54,458 nt of DNA, taken from NCBI RefSeq assembly GCF_003269035.1, contig NZ_QLTK01000041.1, forward strand, positions 1-54,458. The letters run 5' to 3'. Source of the stretch: Paraburkholderia bryophila. GTDB taxonomy: Bacteria; Pseudomonadota; Gammaproteobacteria; Burkholderiales; Burkholderiaceae. This document shows, one piece after another, positions 43,453-51,677 of this stretch. Every line of letters starts with the position of its first letter. Position 1 is the stretch's first letter. The position numbers were made by a program, and so were the translations under genes. Under the pieces are notes generated by a model. It was not told the origin of the DNA. It searched no databases and saw only the letters and a program-made list of their open reading frames with translations.

Positions 43453-44676
43453 TCACGACGGCTGCACGCTTTCGCCCATGCGCGGTTCAAGCGGCTCCCA
43501 CGTCGCCGCGACCAGCACACCGGCGACTGCGGAGCCGATCAGCAGCCAGAACGCCGAGATATACGCGCCGCCGGACGCATTGATCAGCGCGCCCATCGCG
43601 ATCGGTGCGAGCGTGGCGCCCATCTGGCCGCCGAAATTCATCAAGCCGGTCGCGCTGCCGATCAGATGTTCCGGGAAGTAGCGCAACGGCATCGCGAAGA
43701 CCGAGGCATAGACGAAGTTGAACGCAAGCAGACAGACGGTGAGATAAACCATCAACAACGTCATGCTGGTGGTGTTGATCATCAACGCGATAGAGAGCGC
43801 GCTCACGAGCGCGCCGCCGATCATGAACGCACGCTCGTGTCCCCTGGCGCGCCGGTCGAGCAGATAACCCACCGCGTTGGTGCCGATGAACGCAAGCAGG
43901 TTCGGAATGGCGACGGCCATGCCGGTGTGCGCGAGATCGATGTGATACGTGTGCATCAGGTAGGACGGCATCCACGACGTCACCCCGACATAGAGCACGC
44001 TGGCGAAGAACCAGATGGCCGCGATCTTCCACGCCGCGGGCATGCGCAGCAACGGCCCCCACAGCGTGCGATGACGATTGGCATTGCGCGCCCGCTGCCC
44101 TTTCATGCCGCTGCGCAACGAGGCCCAGAGAATCGCCGCGACGATCAGACCCATCACCGCCAGCATCGTGAACGAACTGCGCCAGCCGAAACGCGCCACG
44201 GTCAAACCGATGAGCCCGGAGCCCAACGCGTTACCGAGGAAGGTCGTCGAAATCAGCAGCGACTTGGCGCGCGCGCGTTCCTTGCGTGGAAACACTTCGG
44301 CGATCGTCACCGAACTCGCCGGCGAGAACGCGCCCTCTCCAATGCCGAACAGCAGACGGATCGCGACCAGCGAAGCAAACGACCAGGCCACCCCAGTCGC
44401 GCCCGTGAAGAACGACCAGGACGCCACGCAACCCACCACCACGATCCGCGAACCGATCTTGTCGGACAGCCAGCCGCCGATCAATTGCGTGATCGCATAG
44501 CTGAAGTAAAACGCGCTCAGCACGATGCCGGCCTGGCGCGCGTCGAGGTTGAACTCCGCCCGGATCGGAATGATGGCGGTGCTGATCAGGATGCGATCCG
44601 CGTAACCGGCTGCCCACGCAATGAAGAGGCTCGTCAAAGCGGCCGTCTTCTGCTTCCTTGAAAACGTTGTGTCCAT
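43453..44676 (-). CDS. MFS transporter, anion:cation symporter-like
   Basis: A 407-aa major facilitator with 12 predicted helices, of the ACS (glucarate/hexuronate/phthalate) type. It starts with AALTSLFIAWAAGYADRILISTAIIPI, and the conserved loop between helices 2 and 3 is GGWLSDKIGSRIVVV. GAFSPASSVTIAEVFPRKERARA (in parts) is the helix 4-5 motif. It likely imports an organic anion such as an N-acyl amino acid or carboxylate together with protons. It lies 31 bp after the ornithine cyclodeaminase-like gene and before the LysR gene. Confidence 0.87.
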   Translation of the reverse strand: MDTTFSRKQKTAALTSLFIAWAAGYADRILISTAIIPIRAEFNLDARQAGIVLSAFYFSYAITQLIGGWLSDKIGSRIVVVGCVASWSFFTGATGVAWSFASLVAIRLLFGIGEGAFSPASSVTIAEVFPRKERARAKSLLISTTFLGNALGSGLIGLTVARFGWRSSFTMLAVMGLIVAAILWASLRSGMKGQRARNANRHRTLWGPLLRMPAAWKIAAIWFFASVLYVGVTSWMPSYLMHTYHIDLAHTGMAVAIPNLLAFIGTNAVGYLLDRRARGHERAFMIGGALVSALSIALMINTTSMTLLMVYLTVCLLAFNFVYASVFAMPLRYFPEHLIGSATGLMNFGGQMGATLAPIAMGALINASGGAYISAFWLLIGSAVAGVLVAATWEPLEPRMGESVQPS

Positions 44677-44707
44677 ATCGAGTCCCGCCTCGCGGTCGTG
44701 GTTCGAT

Positions 44708-45643
44708 TCACCGGTCTGCTTTGCGATACACCAGCGCCGACAATGCCACGTCGACGAGACCGATCCCCACCGACTTGTAGACGGTGATACCCGTTCTGCG
44801 TTGAACGGCCCCGTCGCTCGCAGCCAGCACCTGACCGAGTTCGACCACGCTGTCCCAGTCGATCGTGCCGTGTTTCGCCATCAGCAGATCGCCCGCTTCT
44901 TTCCTTGCCTGCTCCTTATGCTCGACGACGATGCGGCTTGCCCGTTGCAACGTGACGTCGTCGATTTCCCGCGTGCGCGGCTTGCTCGAACCGATCGCGG
45001 CGACAAAAACGTCGGGCTTCAACAGACGGCCGTCGAACAGCGGCGTTTCGCTACGCGTGCAGGTGATCAGCACGTCGGCTTGTGAAACCGCGGCCGGCGC
45101 GTCGCTCGTAGCGATCTCGAGATCGGGGTGAGTCTCGGCGAGGCTGGCGGCCAGCGCTTCGCCATCGCCCGGACTCACGATGAACACGCGTCGAAACATG
45201 CCCAGTTCGAGCAGCGCCGCGAGATGGGCGCGCGCCTGAACGCCTGCCCCGAAGACCGTCAGCGTGTGAGCGCCGGGAGGCAGTTGGGCTTCGACCGCAA
45301 CGGCGGTCGTCGCCGCCGTGCGGAATTCGGTCAGCGCATTGCCCTGGATGGTCGCGAGAAACCGGCCGTCGTTCGTATCGAACAGGACAACCACGAAATC
45401 GAAGCGACCGGCGTGCGTCGAATAAATCTTCGCGCCCGACACGTGCGCGTCGGGAACGATACCGCCCATCACGCTGAGCGTAAGGTGGTCGAGATGGACC
45501 CGGCTTCGTGGCAGCGTAGCGGCCCGTTCATACGCCGTGTCGAGAAAAGCGCCGCGCACCACCTCCCTGCTCTCGCGCATCGTCAGGACTTGGCGAACCT
45601 GCTCATCGGTAATCAGTTTCATGGCGAATGGTCGAATTGTCAT
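44708..45643 (-). CDS. ornithine cyclodeaminase/mu-crystallin family (ketimine reductase-like)
   Basis: A 311-aa NAD(P)-binding protein. The family signatures are GIVPDAHVSGAKIYSTHAGR (in parts), the nucleotide loop VFGAGVQARAHLAAL, and VGIGLVDVALSALVY near the end. Members are ornithine cyclodeaminases, alanine dehydrogenases or reductases of cyclic imines (pyrroline-2-carboxylate, piperideine-2-carboxylate). Next to a D-amino acid dehydrogenase, a ketimine reductase converting the imine to an L-amino acid is attractive. The start may be 45643 or the ATG at 45622 (MKLITDEQV); neither has a good ribosome site. Confidence 0.84.
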   Translation of the reverse strand: MTIRPFAMKLITDEQVRQVLTMRESREVVRGAFLDTAYERAATLPRSRVHLDHLTLSVMGGIVPDAHVSGAKIYSTHAGRFDFVVVLFDTNDGRFLATIQGNALTEFRTAATTAVAVEAQLPPGAHTLTVFGAGVQARAHLAALLELGMFRRVFIVSPGDGEALAASLAETHPDLEIATSDAPAAVSQADVLITCTRSETPLFDGRLLKPDVFVAAIGSSKPRTREIDDVTLQRASRIVVEHKEQARKEAGDLLMAKHGTIDWDSVVELGQVLAASDGAVQRRTGITVYKSVGIGLVDVALSALVYRKADR

Positions 45644-45940
45644 TGATCGGCTTTAGCACGAGGCGAATTGTTTGCCGCCCAAATTGACCCGTCTAATGCA
45701 TTTTTTTTGCCGGGCATAACCTGCCGTTAACCCCGCTGTTAACCCTTCGATGACGCCAACTTTCGCAAGCTCTCAAGCCCACGAGCTCGGGCCAACGCGT
45801 GTTAACTCCAGGTTATACCCGCGCTCGTTTTCTCAATTGCGACCGGAAGGCGGCGTTCCCATACTGACGAGGTGCCGTGCACAACACGCGTGGGCCGTCA
45901 CCGGCGCCCTCCCTGCAATTACTCTTCGGACCAACCTGTC
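45644..45940. promoter_or_regulatory. divergent promoter region with three GTTAAC sites
   Basis: About 297 bp between the divergent catabolic genes. GTTAAC occurs at 45726-45731, 45738-45743 (12 bp apart) and 45801-45806. A T-rich tract (45701-45708) precedes them. This layout would suit a regulator acting on both directions, possibly the LysR protein encoded at 42355-43308. No gene is supported here. Confidence 0.4.
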
Positions 45941-47239
45941 ATGCATGTCTGTGTTCTCGGTGGTGGTGTCGTCGGCGTAACGACCGCCTACTATCTGGCG
46001 CGCGAAGGATGGCGCGTCACCGTCATCGAACAGCATCCGCAACCCGGCCTGGAAACGAGCTTCGCCAACGGCGGCCAGCTCAGCTACAGCTACGTGACGC
46101 CGCTTGCCGGGCCGTCGGTGCCGGGCAACCTGCCGCAATGGCTGCTGAGCCGGACCGCGCCGTTACGTTTCCAGCCGCGCCTGAGTCTCGCGCAATGGCA
46201 CTGGTGCGCGGCGTTCCTGTTCAATTGCACGACGGCACGCAGCCGGCGCACGACCATCGAACTGCTGCAACTCGGCGCGTACAGCCGCGATGTCATGCAC
46301 GAGCTGATGCAGGCGGAACAACTGGAGTTCGCCTTCCGCGCGAGCGGCAAGCTGGTGGTCTACCGTAATCGCCATGACTTCGACGGTGCGCGCCGGCAGA
46401 TGGAGCTTCAGGCGCGTTTCGGCGCGCAACACACCGCGCTCGACGCAGCGTCGTGCATCGATACCGAGCCGGCACTGGACTCGCTGCGGCACAAACTCGC
46501 CGGCGGCATTTACACGGCGTCCGAGGAAACCGGCGACTGCTACCTGTTCACGCGCGAGCTGGCCCGCGTGGCCGCCGCGAAATACGGCGTGCAGTTCGTC
46601 TGCGGAACGTCCGTGCGCGGCCTGCGGCGCGAAGGCCGCGAGATTGTCGCGGCGCGCACCTCGCAAGGCGACCTTGCCGCCGACGCGTACGTGGTCGCGC
46701 TGGGCAACGACAGCGCCGCGCTCGTCAGGCCGCTTGGCATCCGCCTGCCCATTTATCCGCTCAAGGGCTACAGCCTGACGATGCCGGTCGACGACCATCA
46801 CGTGGCGCCCCAGGTCAGCGTCACCGACCTTCATCACAAGGTGGTGTACGCGAGACTTGGGCAGCAATTGCGCGTCGCCGGCATGGTCGATATGACGCCG
46901 GCAGGTTCGCGTGAGGATGAGGCGCGGATTCGTCTGCTGACCTCGCAGGCACAGGCCACCATGCCGAACGGCGGCGATTTCTCGTCGGCGCGCGCATGGA
47001 CGGGTTGCCGTCCGGCGACGCCCGACAGCAAACCGCTACTCGGCGCCACGCCGCTCGCCAATCTCTGGCTCAACACGGGCCAGGGTTCGCTCGGCTTCAC
47101 GCTGGCCGGCGCCAGCGCCGCGCTGGTCACCGACGCGATCCGCGGCCGTGCGGGCAAGCTCGATTTGCGGCCGTATCAGCTCGCGAACCGCGACGCCGTG
47201 CGCGAGCTGGAAACAGTGGCGCACTCGTCGCCGTCATAA
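45941..47239 (+). CDS. FAD-dependent D-amino acid dehydrogenase (DadA-like)
   Basis: A 432-aa flavoprotein. The dinucleotide-binding start is MHVCVLGGGVVGVTTAYYLA (GxGxxG at 7-12). GLETSFANGGQLSYSYV is the DadA substrate-side motif, LPIYPLKGYSLT is in the middle, and CRPATPDSKPLLG plus NTGQGSLGFTLAGASAALV closes the FAD fold. It oxidises D-amino acids to imino/keto acids, passing electrons to the respiratory chain from the inner membrane face. The ATG at 45941 starts the Rossmann fold directly. It is 48 bp upstream of the D-aminoacylase gene, and the two make an obvious pair: deacylation, then oxidation. Confidence 0.9.
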   Translation: MHVCVLGGGVVGVTTAYYLAREGWRVTVIEQHPQPGLETSFANGGQLSYSYVTPLAGPSVPGNLPQWLLSRTAPLRFQPRLSLAQWHWCAAFLFNCTTARSRRTTIELLQLGAYSRDVMHELMQAEQLEFAFRASGKLVVYRNRHDFDGARRQMELQARFGAQHTALDAASCIDTEPALDSLRHKLAGGIYTASEETGDCYLFTRELARVAAAKYGVQFVCGTSVRGLRREGREIVAARTSQGDLAADAYVVALGNDSAALVRPLGIRLPIYPLKGYSLTMPVDDHHVAPQVSVTDLHHKVVYARLGQQLRVAGMVDMTPAGSREDEARIRLLTSQAQATMPNGGDFSSARAWTGCRPATPDSKPLLGATPLANLWLNTGQGSLGFTLAGASAALVTDAIRGRAGKLDLRPYQLANRDAVRELETVAHSSPS

Positions 47240-47287
47240 TGGTCGACGCTTCGCGCCGCCCCCCCTCAAGCCCATCGAGACACGCGC

Positions 47288-48733
47288 ATGACTGACAAAA
47301 TGCTGGATCTGATCATTGAAAACGGTACGGTAATCGACGGTACGGGTGCGCCGCGCGAGGCGTGCGATGTCGGTGTGGAAGGCGGACGTATTACGCGGCT
47401 CGGCGACCTGCGCGAAGTGCCGGCGAGGCAGCGTGTCGATGCCCGCGAACGGATCGTCGCGCCCGGCTTCATCGACGTGCATACGCACGACGATCAACTG
47501 CTGCTGGAGCCGGTCGACGGTCCGCATCCCAAGCTGTCGCAAGGCGTGACGACGGTCGTCACCGGAAATTGCGGCATCAGTCTCGCGCCGCTCGTGATGC
47601 GCGACCCGCCCGCGCCGCTCAGTCTGCTCGGCGACGATATCTGGCGTTTCTCACGCTTCGCCGATTACCTCGATGCGCTCGACGACGCACGGCCCGCACT
47701 CAACGCGGCCTGCCTCGTCGGCCACACGACACTGCGCGCACGGCACATGGCGAACCTCGACCGGAGCGCGACGCGCGAGGAGATTGCCCGCATGTCGCGC
47801 GACCTGGACGAGGCGCTGGAAGCGGGTGCGATCGGCATGTCGACCGGGCTCTACTATCCGCCCACTCGCGCGGCCAGCGCCCAGGAAGTGATCGACATCG
47901 GCCGGCCGCTGAGCGCCGCGAACGGCGTGCTGACCATGCATCTGCGCGACGAAAGCGACGCCGTCGACGACGCGCTGCGTGAAGCGCTGCAGATCGGCCG
48001 CGCCCTCGCTATCGATACGGTCGTATCGCATCACAAGATCATCGGCCGCAATAATCATGGCCATTCCACCAAGACGCTCGCGATGCTCGACGCGGCGTCC
48101 GCGCATCAGTCCGTCTGTTTCGACTGCTACCCGAATAACGCCTCGTCGACGATGCTGTTGCCGGCACGCGTCAAACAGTCCGATGAGGTGCTGGTGACCT
48201 GGTCGAAAGCGGACCCGACTGCCGCGGGCCATTCGCTGTTCACGCTCGCGAAGGCCCGCAACGTCGATCCGGAAGCGCTCGCGGCCTCGTTGACGCCGGC
48301 CGGCGCGATCTACTTCGCGATGAGCGAGGACGACGTGTCGCGCATTCTCGCGCATCCCATGAGCATGATCGGATCGGACGGCCTCGCGCACGACGCGCAG
48401 CCGCATCCGCGCCTGTGGGGCACCTTCCCACGCGTGCTCGGCCACTACACACGCGAGCGCCGCCTGTTCACGCTCGAAACCGCGATCCACAAGATGACCG
48501 CGCTGAGCGCGCGACGCTTCGGCCTGGCAGGTCGCGGGAAGATCGCGCCGGGCTACTGCGCCGACCTCGTCGTGTTCGACGCACAGCGCATTGCCGATCA
48601 CGCGACCTTCGAGCACCCGACGCGGGCGAGCAGCGGCATCGACGCGGTGCTCGTGAACGGCGAGTTTGCTTACCGGGATGGGATGCCGGTGAATGTGCAT
48701 GCGGGCGAGGTGATTCGCCGGGTGGGTCGCTAG
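47288..48733 (+). CDS. N-acyl-D-amino acid deacylase (D-aminoacylase)
   Basis: A 481-aa zinc amidohydrolase releasing D-amino acids from N-acyl-D-amino acids. The metal motif is His65-Thr-His67 in FIDVHTHDDQ, and Cys95 in VTGNCGISLAP matches the Cys metal ligand of characterised D-aminoacylases. His in VVSHHKIIG and VVGHTTLRARHMA-like segments follow. MIGSDGLAHDAQPHPRLWGTFPRVLGHY (in parts) and KIAPGYCADLVVFD are the C-terminal hallmarks. No signal peptide is seen, so the substrate must be imported, presumably by the MFS protein across the promoter region. Confidence 0.92.
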   Translation: MTDKMLDLIIENGTVIDGTGAPREACDVGVEGGRITRLGDLREVPARQRVDARERIVAPGFIDVHTHDDQLLLEPVDGPHPKLSQGVTTVVTGNCGISLAPLVMRDPPAPLSLLGDDIWRFSRFADYLDALDDARPALNAACLVGHTTLRARHMANLDRSATREEIARMSRDLDEALEAGAIGMSTGLYYPPTRAASAQEVIDIGRPLSAANGVLTMHLRDESDAVDDALREALQIGRALAIDTVVSHHKIIGRNNHGHSTKTLAMLDAASAHQSVCFDCYPNNASSTMLLPARVKQSDEVLVTWSKADPTAAGHSLFTLAKARNVDPEALAASLTPAGAIYFAMSEDDVSRILAHPMSMIGSDGLAHDAQPHPRLWGTFPRVLGHYTRERRLFTLETAIHKMTALSARRFGLAGRGKIAPGYCADLVVFDAQRIADHATFEHPTRASSGIDAVLVNGEFAYRDGMPVNVHAGEVIRRVGR

Positions 48734-48802
48734 ATTGACGAGCGTGTCATCGGCCCTGGCAGACCGGTTTCACCGCGCGTGGAGCGTGAGTCCGGCGTCG
48801 TC

Positions 48803-49588
48803 TCATCCCTTGCCGAGCGGTGGCCGACCGGGGAATCCCGCCATATTGCTCAACTGGGCAAGCTCGTTCGCCGCCTCGCGCAGCAGTACCGAGTACTCGT
48901 GAATCCTCTCGACGGTCAGGCGCGTTCGCGGGCCGGCCAGACTGATTACGCCGACGCAGCGCGAGCCGCTTACCACGGGCGTCGCCACCGCTGACATGCG
49001 CGGAGCAAACACCTCGTCGATCATCGCGTAGCCGCGCACGCGCGCAGCGTGCAGGAAACCCAGCAGCGCCTTGATCGTGGTCGGCGCATTGGGTCCGAAC
49101 TCGTTCGGCTGTCCGAAGCCCTGCTTCAACACGAGTGCGATCGCCTGTTCGTCGGTCATTGTCATGAGCCACGCGTGTCCGGTCGACGTGCATGAAAGTC
49201 GGGCGGCCTGCCCCATGTCGGGATCGTAGCGAAAGCCGATGCGCTGTCCGTCCGCCTTACCCACCCAGATAATCGCCTCGCCGTCCGCCAGCGACAGCCG
49301 TGCCAGTTCACCGGTCTGCGCGGCCACGCGTTCGATGATCGGCTGGGCGATATCGGCGATACCCGTCAGGCTCAGGAATTCGAGCCCGTTCGAGGTCATG
49401 CGCATGGTCAGGATGTAGCGGCTGTGCTCGACCAGTTGCCGGACATACCCGCTTTCAACGAGTTCGGTGAGCACGCGGTGGCACGTGCTGCGCGGCAGAG
49501 ACAAGGCGTCGGCAATGGCCACGAGGCCTGCGCCTTCACCTTGCGACGCCAGCAAATCGAGAATTCTCAGGCCGTTTTTGAGCGACAT
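48803..49588 (-). CDS. IclR-family transcriptional regulator
   Basis: A 261-aa IclR protein. The winged helix is residues ~1-65 (GLRILDLLASQGEGAGLVAIADALSLPRSTCHRVLTELVE in parts) and the effector domain ~85-250 (GELARLSLADGEAIIWVGKADG, LSCTSTGHAWL, GVISLAGPRTRL). The ATG at 49588 begins the conserved MSLKNGLRIL; the longer frame would run through the operator region. It is divergent from the MHS transporter and dehydroquinase-like genes and probably controls them, and itself, through the palindromes at 49619-49642. Family members usually sense aromatic or small organic acids. Confidence 0.88.
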   Translation of the reverse strand: MSLKNGLRILDLLASQGEGAGLVAIADALSLPRSTCHRVLTELVESGYVRQLVEHSRYILTMRMTSNGLEFLSLTGIADIAQPIIERVAAQTGELARLSLADGEAIIWVGKADGQRIGFRYDPDMGQAARLSCTSTGHAWLMTMTDEQAIALVLKQGFGQPNEFGPNAPTTIKALLGFLHAARVRGYAMIDEVFAPRMSAVATPVVSGSRCVGVISLAGPRTRLTVERIHEYSVLLREAANELAQLSNMAGFPGRPPLGKG

Positions 49589-49618
49589 GTCTCGCCATTT
49601 ACTACGATATGAAATGCA

Positions 49619-49642
49619 GTTCCGGTATGGAACGTCCGTTCC
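49619..49642. promoter_or_regulatory. overlapping palindromes, IclR operator candidate
   Basis: GTTCC-N5-GGAAC-N4-GTTCC: two inverted repeats sharing the middle GGAAC. They lie 30 bp before the iclR-type start and 75 bp before the transporter start, a usual place for a shared operator. Confidence 0.55.
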
Positions 49643-49716
49643 TTGCAGCGCAAACAATAGCACTTGTTCGTCGCCAGAAACGAACGTTTCACCATATCGA
49701 GAACTCAGGAGACGAC

Positions 49717-51060
49717 ATGTCATTTTTTGCAGACTCAGACCTCGCCGCGGAAGAGCGCTCCGCGCAGGCCCACCTGATGGCGCGTCGCGCGGTGGCCGGC
49801 GCGACCGTCGGTACAGCGCTCGAATGGTTCGACTTCGCGCTGTATGGCGTGGTCGCGGCCACGATCTTCCCGAAGCTGTTTTTCCCGTCGCTCGACCCGA
49901 CCGCCGCGCTACTCGCTTCGCTGGCGAGTTTCTGGGCCGGGCTCGCCGCCCGCCCGCTGGGCGCAGTGATCTGCGGGATGCTCGGCGACCGTTGGGGACG
50001 CCGGAAACTGATGCTGATTACCGTCTCGGTGATGGGTGCGTCGTCGTTCCTGATGGGCCTGCTGCCCACCTATCACCAGGTTGGCATCCTCGCGCCGACG
50101 CTGCTGGTCCTGTTACGAATCGTGCAGGGTTTCGCGCTCGGCGGGGAATCGACCGGCGCCCAATTGATGGCCGTGGAGCATGCTTGCGCAGCACGGCGCG
50201 GATGGTATTCGGGCCTGCTCGGCATCTGTTCTCCGCTCAGCCAGATTCTCGCCAACTTTGCACTTTTCACGCTGTCCGCCCTGCTCTCATCGGACGACTT
50301 CGATGCCTGGGGATGGCGAATTCCTTTCCTCGCGAGCTTCGTCCTGGTGCTACTCGGGATCTACATCCGCAGGAAGGTCAGTGAGACGCCCGCATTCGAG
50401 GCGCTCAATAAAAGTGGCGCACGCGTACGCTCCGCCAATCCGCTCGGGATCGTCTTCAGGTACCACTGGCGCACCGCGCTTCGCCTGACGCTGTTCTTTT
50501 GCGGACCGGCCGCGCTGTTTTATCTGATCGTGGTTTTCTCGCTCAGCTATCTGACCCGGCACCTCGGCGTGCCCAGGCAGACCGGTTTCATGCTGTTGAT
50601 GATTGCCAATGTCTGCGCCATCGTGGGCGCGCTGGCGGGTGGCTATCTGAGCGATCGGATCGGGCGTAAACGCGCGCTGATGATCGGCTCGTTCTGCACG
50701 CTAATCTGCTGCCTGATCTACTTTCCGATTCTCGACCAGAACTCGATCGCCGCGACAATGGCCGTGATGGGCGCGTTCCTCGGCTTCACCCAGTTCCAGA
50801 GTGGCATCCAGCCGGTCTGGTTCGCCGAGTCCTTTCCCACCGAGGCGCGCTACACGGGGTCCGCCCTCTCGTACTCGGGAGCCAACCTGCTCACCGGCGG
50901 GCCCATGCCGATTGTCGCCGTGGCGTTGCTCAATGCCTTTCACGGTTCCCCGTGGGCCATCGTGGCGGTGTGCGGCTCGCTGAATCTGCTCTCCCTGCTC
51001 ATGATCGCGGTATCCCGGGAAACCCGCGGCACGGTCCTGGAACGCTCCTCCACACATTGA
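49717..51060 (+). CDS. MHS-family MFS transporter
   Basis: A 447-aa major facilitator of the metabolite:H+ symporter group. Signatures include GTALEWFDFALYGVVAATIFPKLFFP (in parts), RPLGAVICGMLGDRWGRRKLML, RIVQGFALGGESTGA and GGYLSDRIGRKRALMIGS. It is predicted to have 12 helices. AGGAG stands seven bases before the ATG at 49717. Relatives carry shikimate, citrate, proline or dicarboxylates. With a dehydroquinase-like enzyme starting 5 bp after its stop, a shikimate- or quinate-like cyclic acid is the best guess. Confidence 0.88.
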   Translation: MSFFADSDLAAEERSAQAHLMARRAVAGATVGTALEWFDFALYGVVAATIFPKLFFPSLDPTAALLASLASFWAGLAARPLGAVICGMLGDRWGRRKLMLITVSVMGASSFLMGLLPTYHQVGILAPTLLVLLRIVQGFALGGESTGAQLMAVEHACAARRGWYSGLLGICSPLSQILANFALFTLSALLSSDDFDAWGWRIPFLASFVLVLLGIYIRRKVSETPAFEALNKSGARVRSANPLGIVFRYHWRTALRLTLFFCGPAALFYLIVVFSLSYLTRHLGVPRQTGFMLLMIANVCAIVGALAGGYLSDRIGRKRALMIGSFCTLICCLIYFPILDQNSIAATMAVMGAFLGFTQFQSGIQPVWFAESFPTEARYTGSALSYSGANLLTGGPMPIVAVALLNAFHGSPWAIVAVCGSLNLLSLLMIAVSRETRGTVLERSSTH

Positions 51061-51064
51061 AACC

Positions 51065-51511
51065 ATGACTCGAAAACTCTACATCCTCAATGGCTCCAAT
51101 CTGAACATGCTGGGCGTCAGGGAGCCTCACATTTACGGCAGCACCACGCTGAAGGACATCGAACAGAACTGCCTGACGCTCGCCGGCACGCTCGAGTTCG
51201 ATTGCGTCTTCCGTCAGACCAACAGCGAAAGCGCGCTGATCGACTGGATCCAGGAAGCGTTCCTGCAGGACGCCGCGCTGATCATCAATCCAGCCGGCTT
51301 TTCGTTCGGTCGGATTCCGGTGCTCGACGCGGTCAAGCTCATCCAACGGCCGGTGGTGGAATTGCATATCACCAACATCCACAAGCGTTCGGAAGAGTAT
51401 CGTCATTCGACGATCTCGGTGGCGGCCACGGCGGTGATCTGCGGGGCAGGCGCGAACGGATATCTGCTGGCGATCCGCGCGGTCGACGATCTGTGGGGCA
51501 AGCCGGCTTGA
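51065..51511 (+). CDS. divergent type II 3-dehydroquinate dehydratase-like protein
   Basis: A 148-aa protein of normal AroQ length and fold. Conserved and usually catalytic residues are present: Asn12 in LNGSNLNMLG, Arg19 and Tyr24 in VREPHIYGSTTL, Asn75 in INP, His101 in VELHITN and Arg113 in SEEYRHS. The substrate loop normally reads INPGAxTHTS but here is INPAGFSFGR, so the usual His is Phe81 and the following Ser is Arg. LNGPN is LNGSN and NSEG is NSES. It is coupled to an MHS transporter (5 bp gap) under an IclR regulator, so it is probably a catabolic enzyme with a changed substrate rather than housekeeping aroQ. Confidence 0.85.
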   Translation: MTRKLYILNGSNLNMLGVREPHIYGSTTLKDIEQNCLTLAGTLEFDCVFRQTNSESALIDWIQEAFLQDAALIINPAGFSFGRIPVLDAVKLIQRPVVELHITNIHKRSEEYRHSTISVAATAVICGAGANGYLLAIRAVDDLWGKPA

Positions 51512-51530
51512 GGGGGTTTCTCCATTTTTG

Positions 51531-51654
51531 AAGCACGCGGGGGACTGCCTTCCAGCCGCCCCCGTCCACCGCGCTTCGCTGCTCGCCGCCAGCAATCCGA
51601 GCGATCTGCAACAGCAACTGGAGCGGGTGAAGGATAATGGCGGCATCGTCATTT
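51531..51654 (+). pseudogene. possible 3' gene remnant
   Basis: Between aroQ-like and the OsmC-YcaO gene a reading frame ends in LLAASNPSDLQQQLERVKDN followed by GGIVI and TGA at 51653-51655, looking like a real C-terminus, yet no start or ribosome site is found upstream. It may be the tail of a gene lost by deletion. I cannot name the family. Confidence 0.25.
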
Positions 51655-51677
51655 GATGCACCATTCAGGATTCCCCC

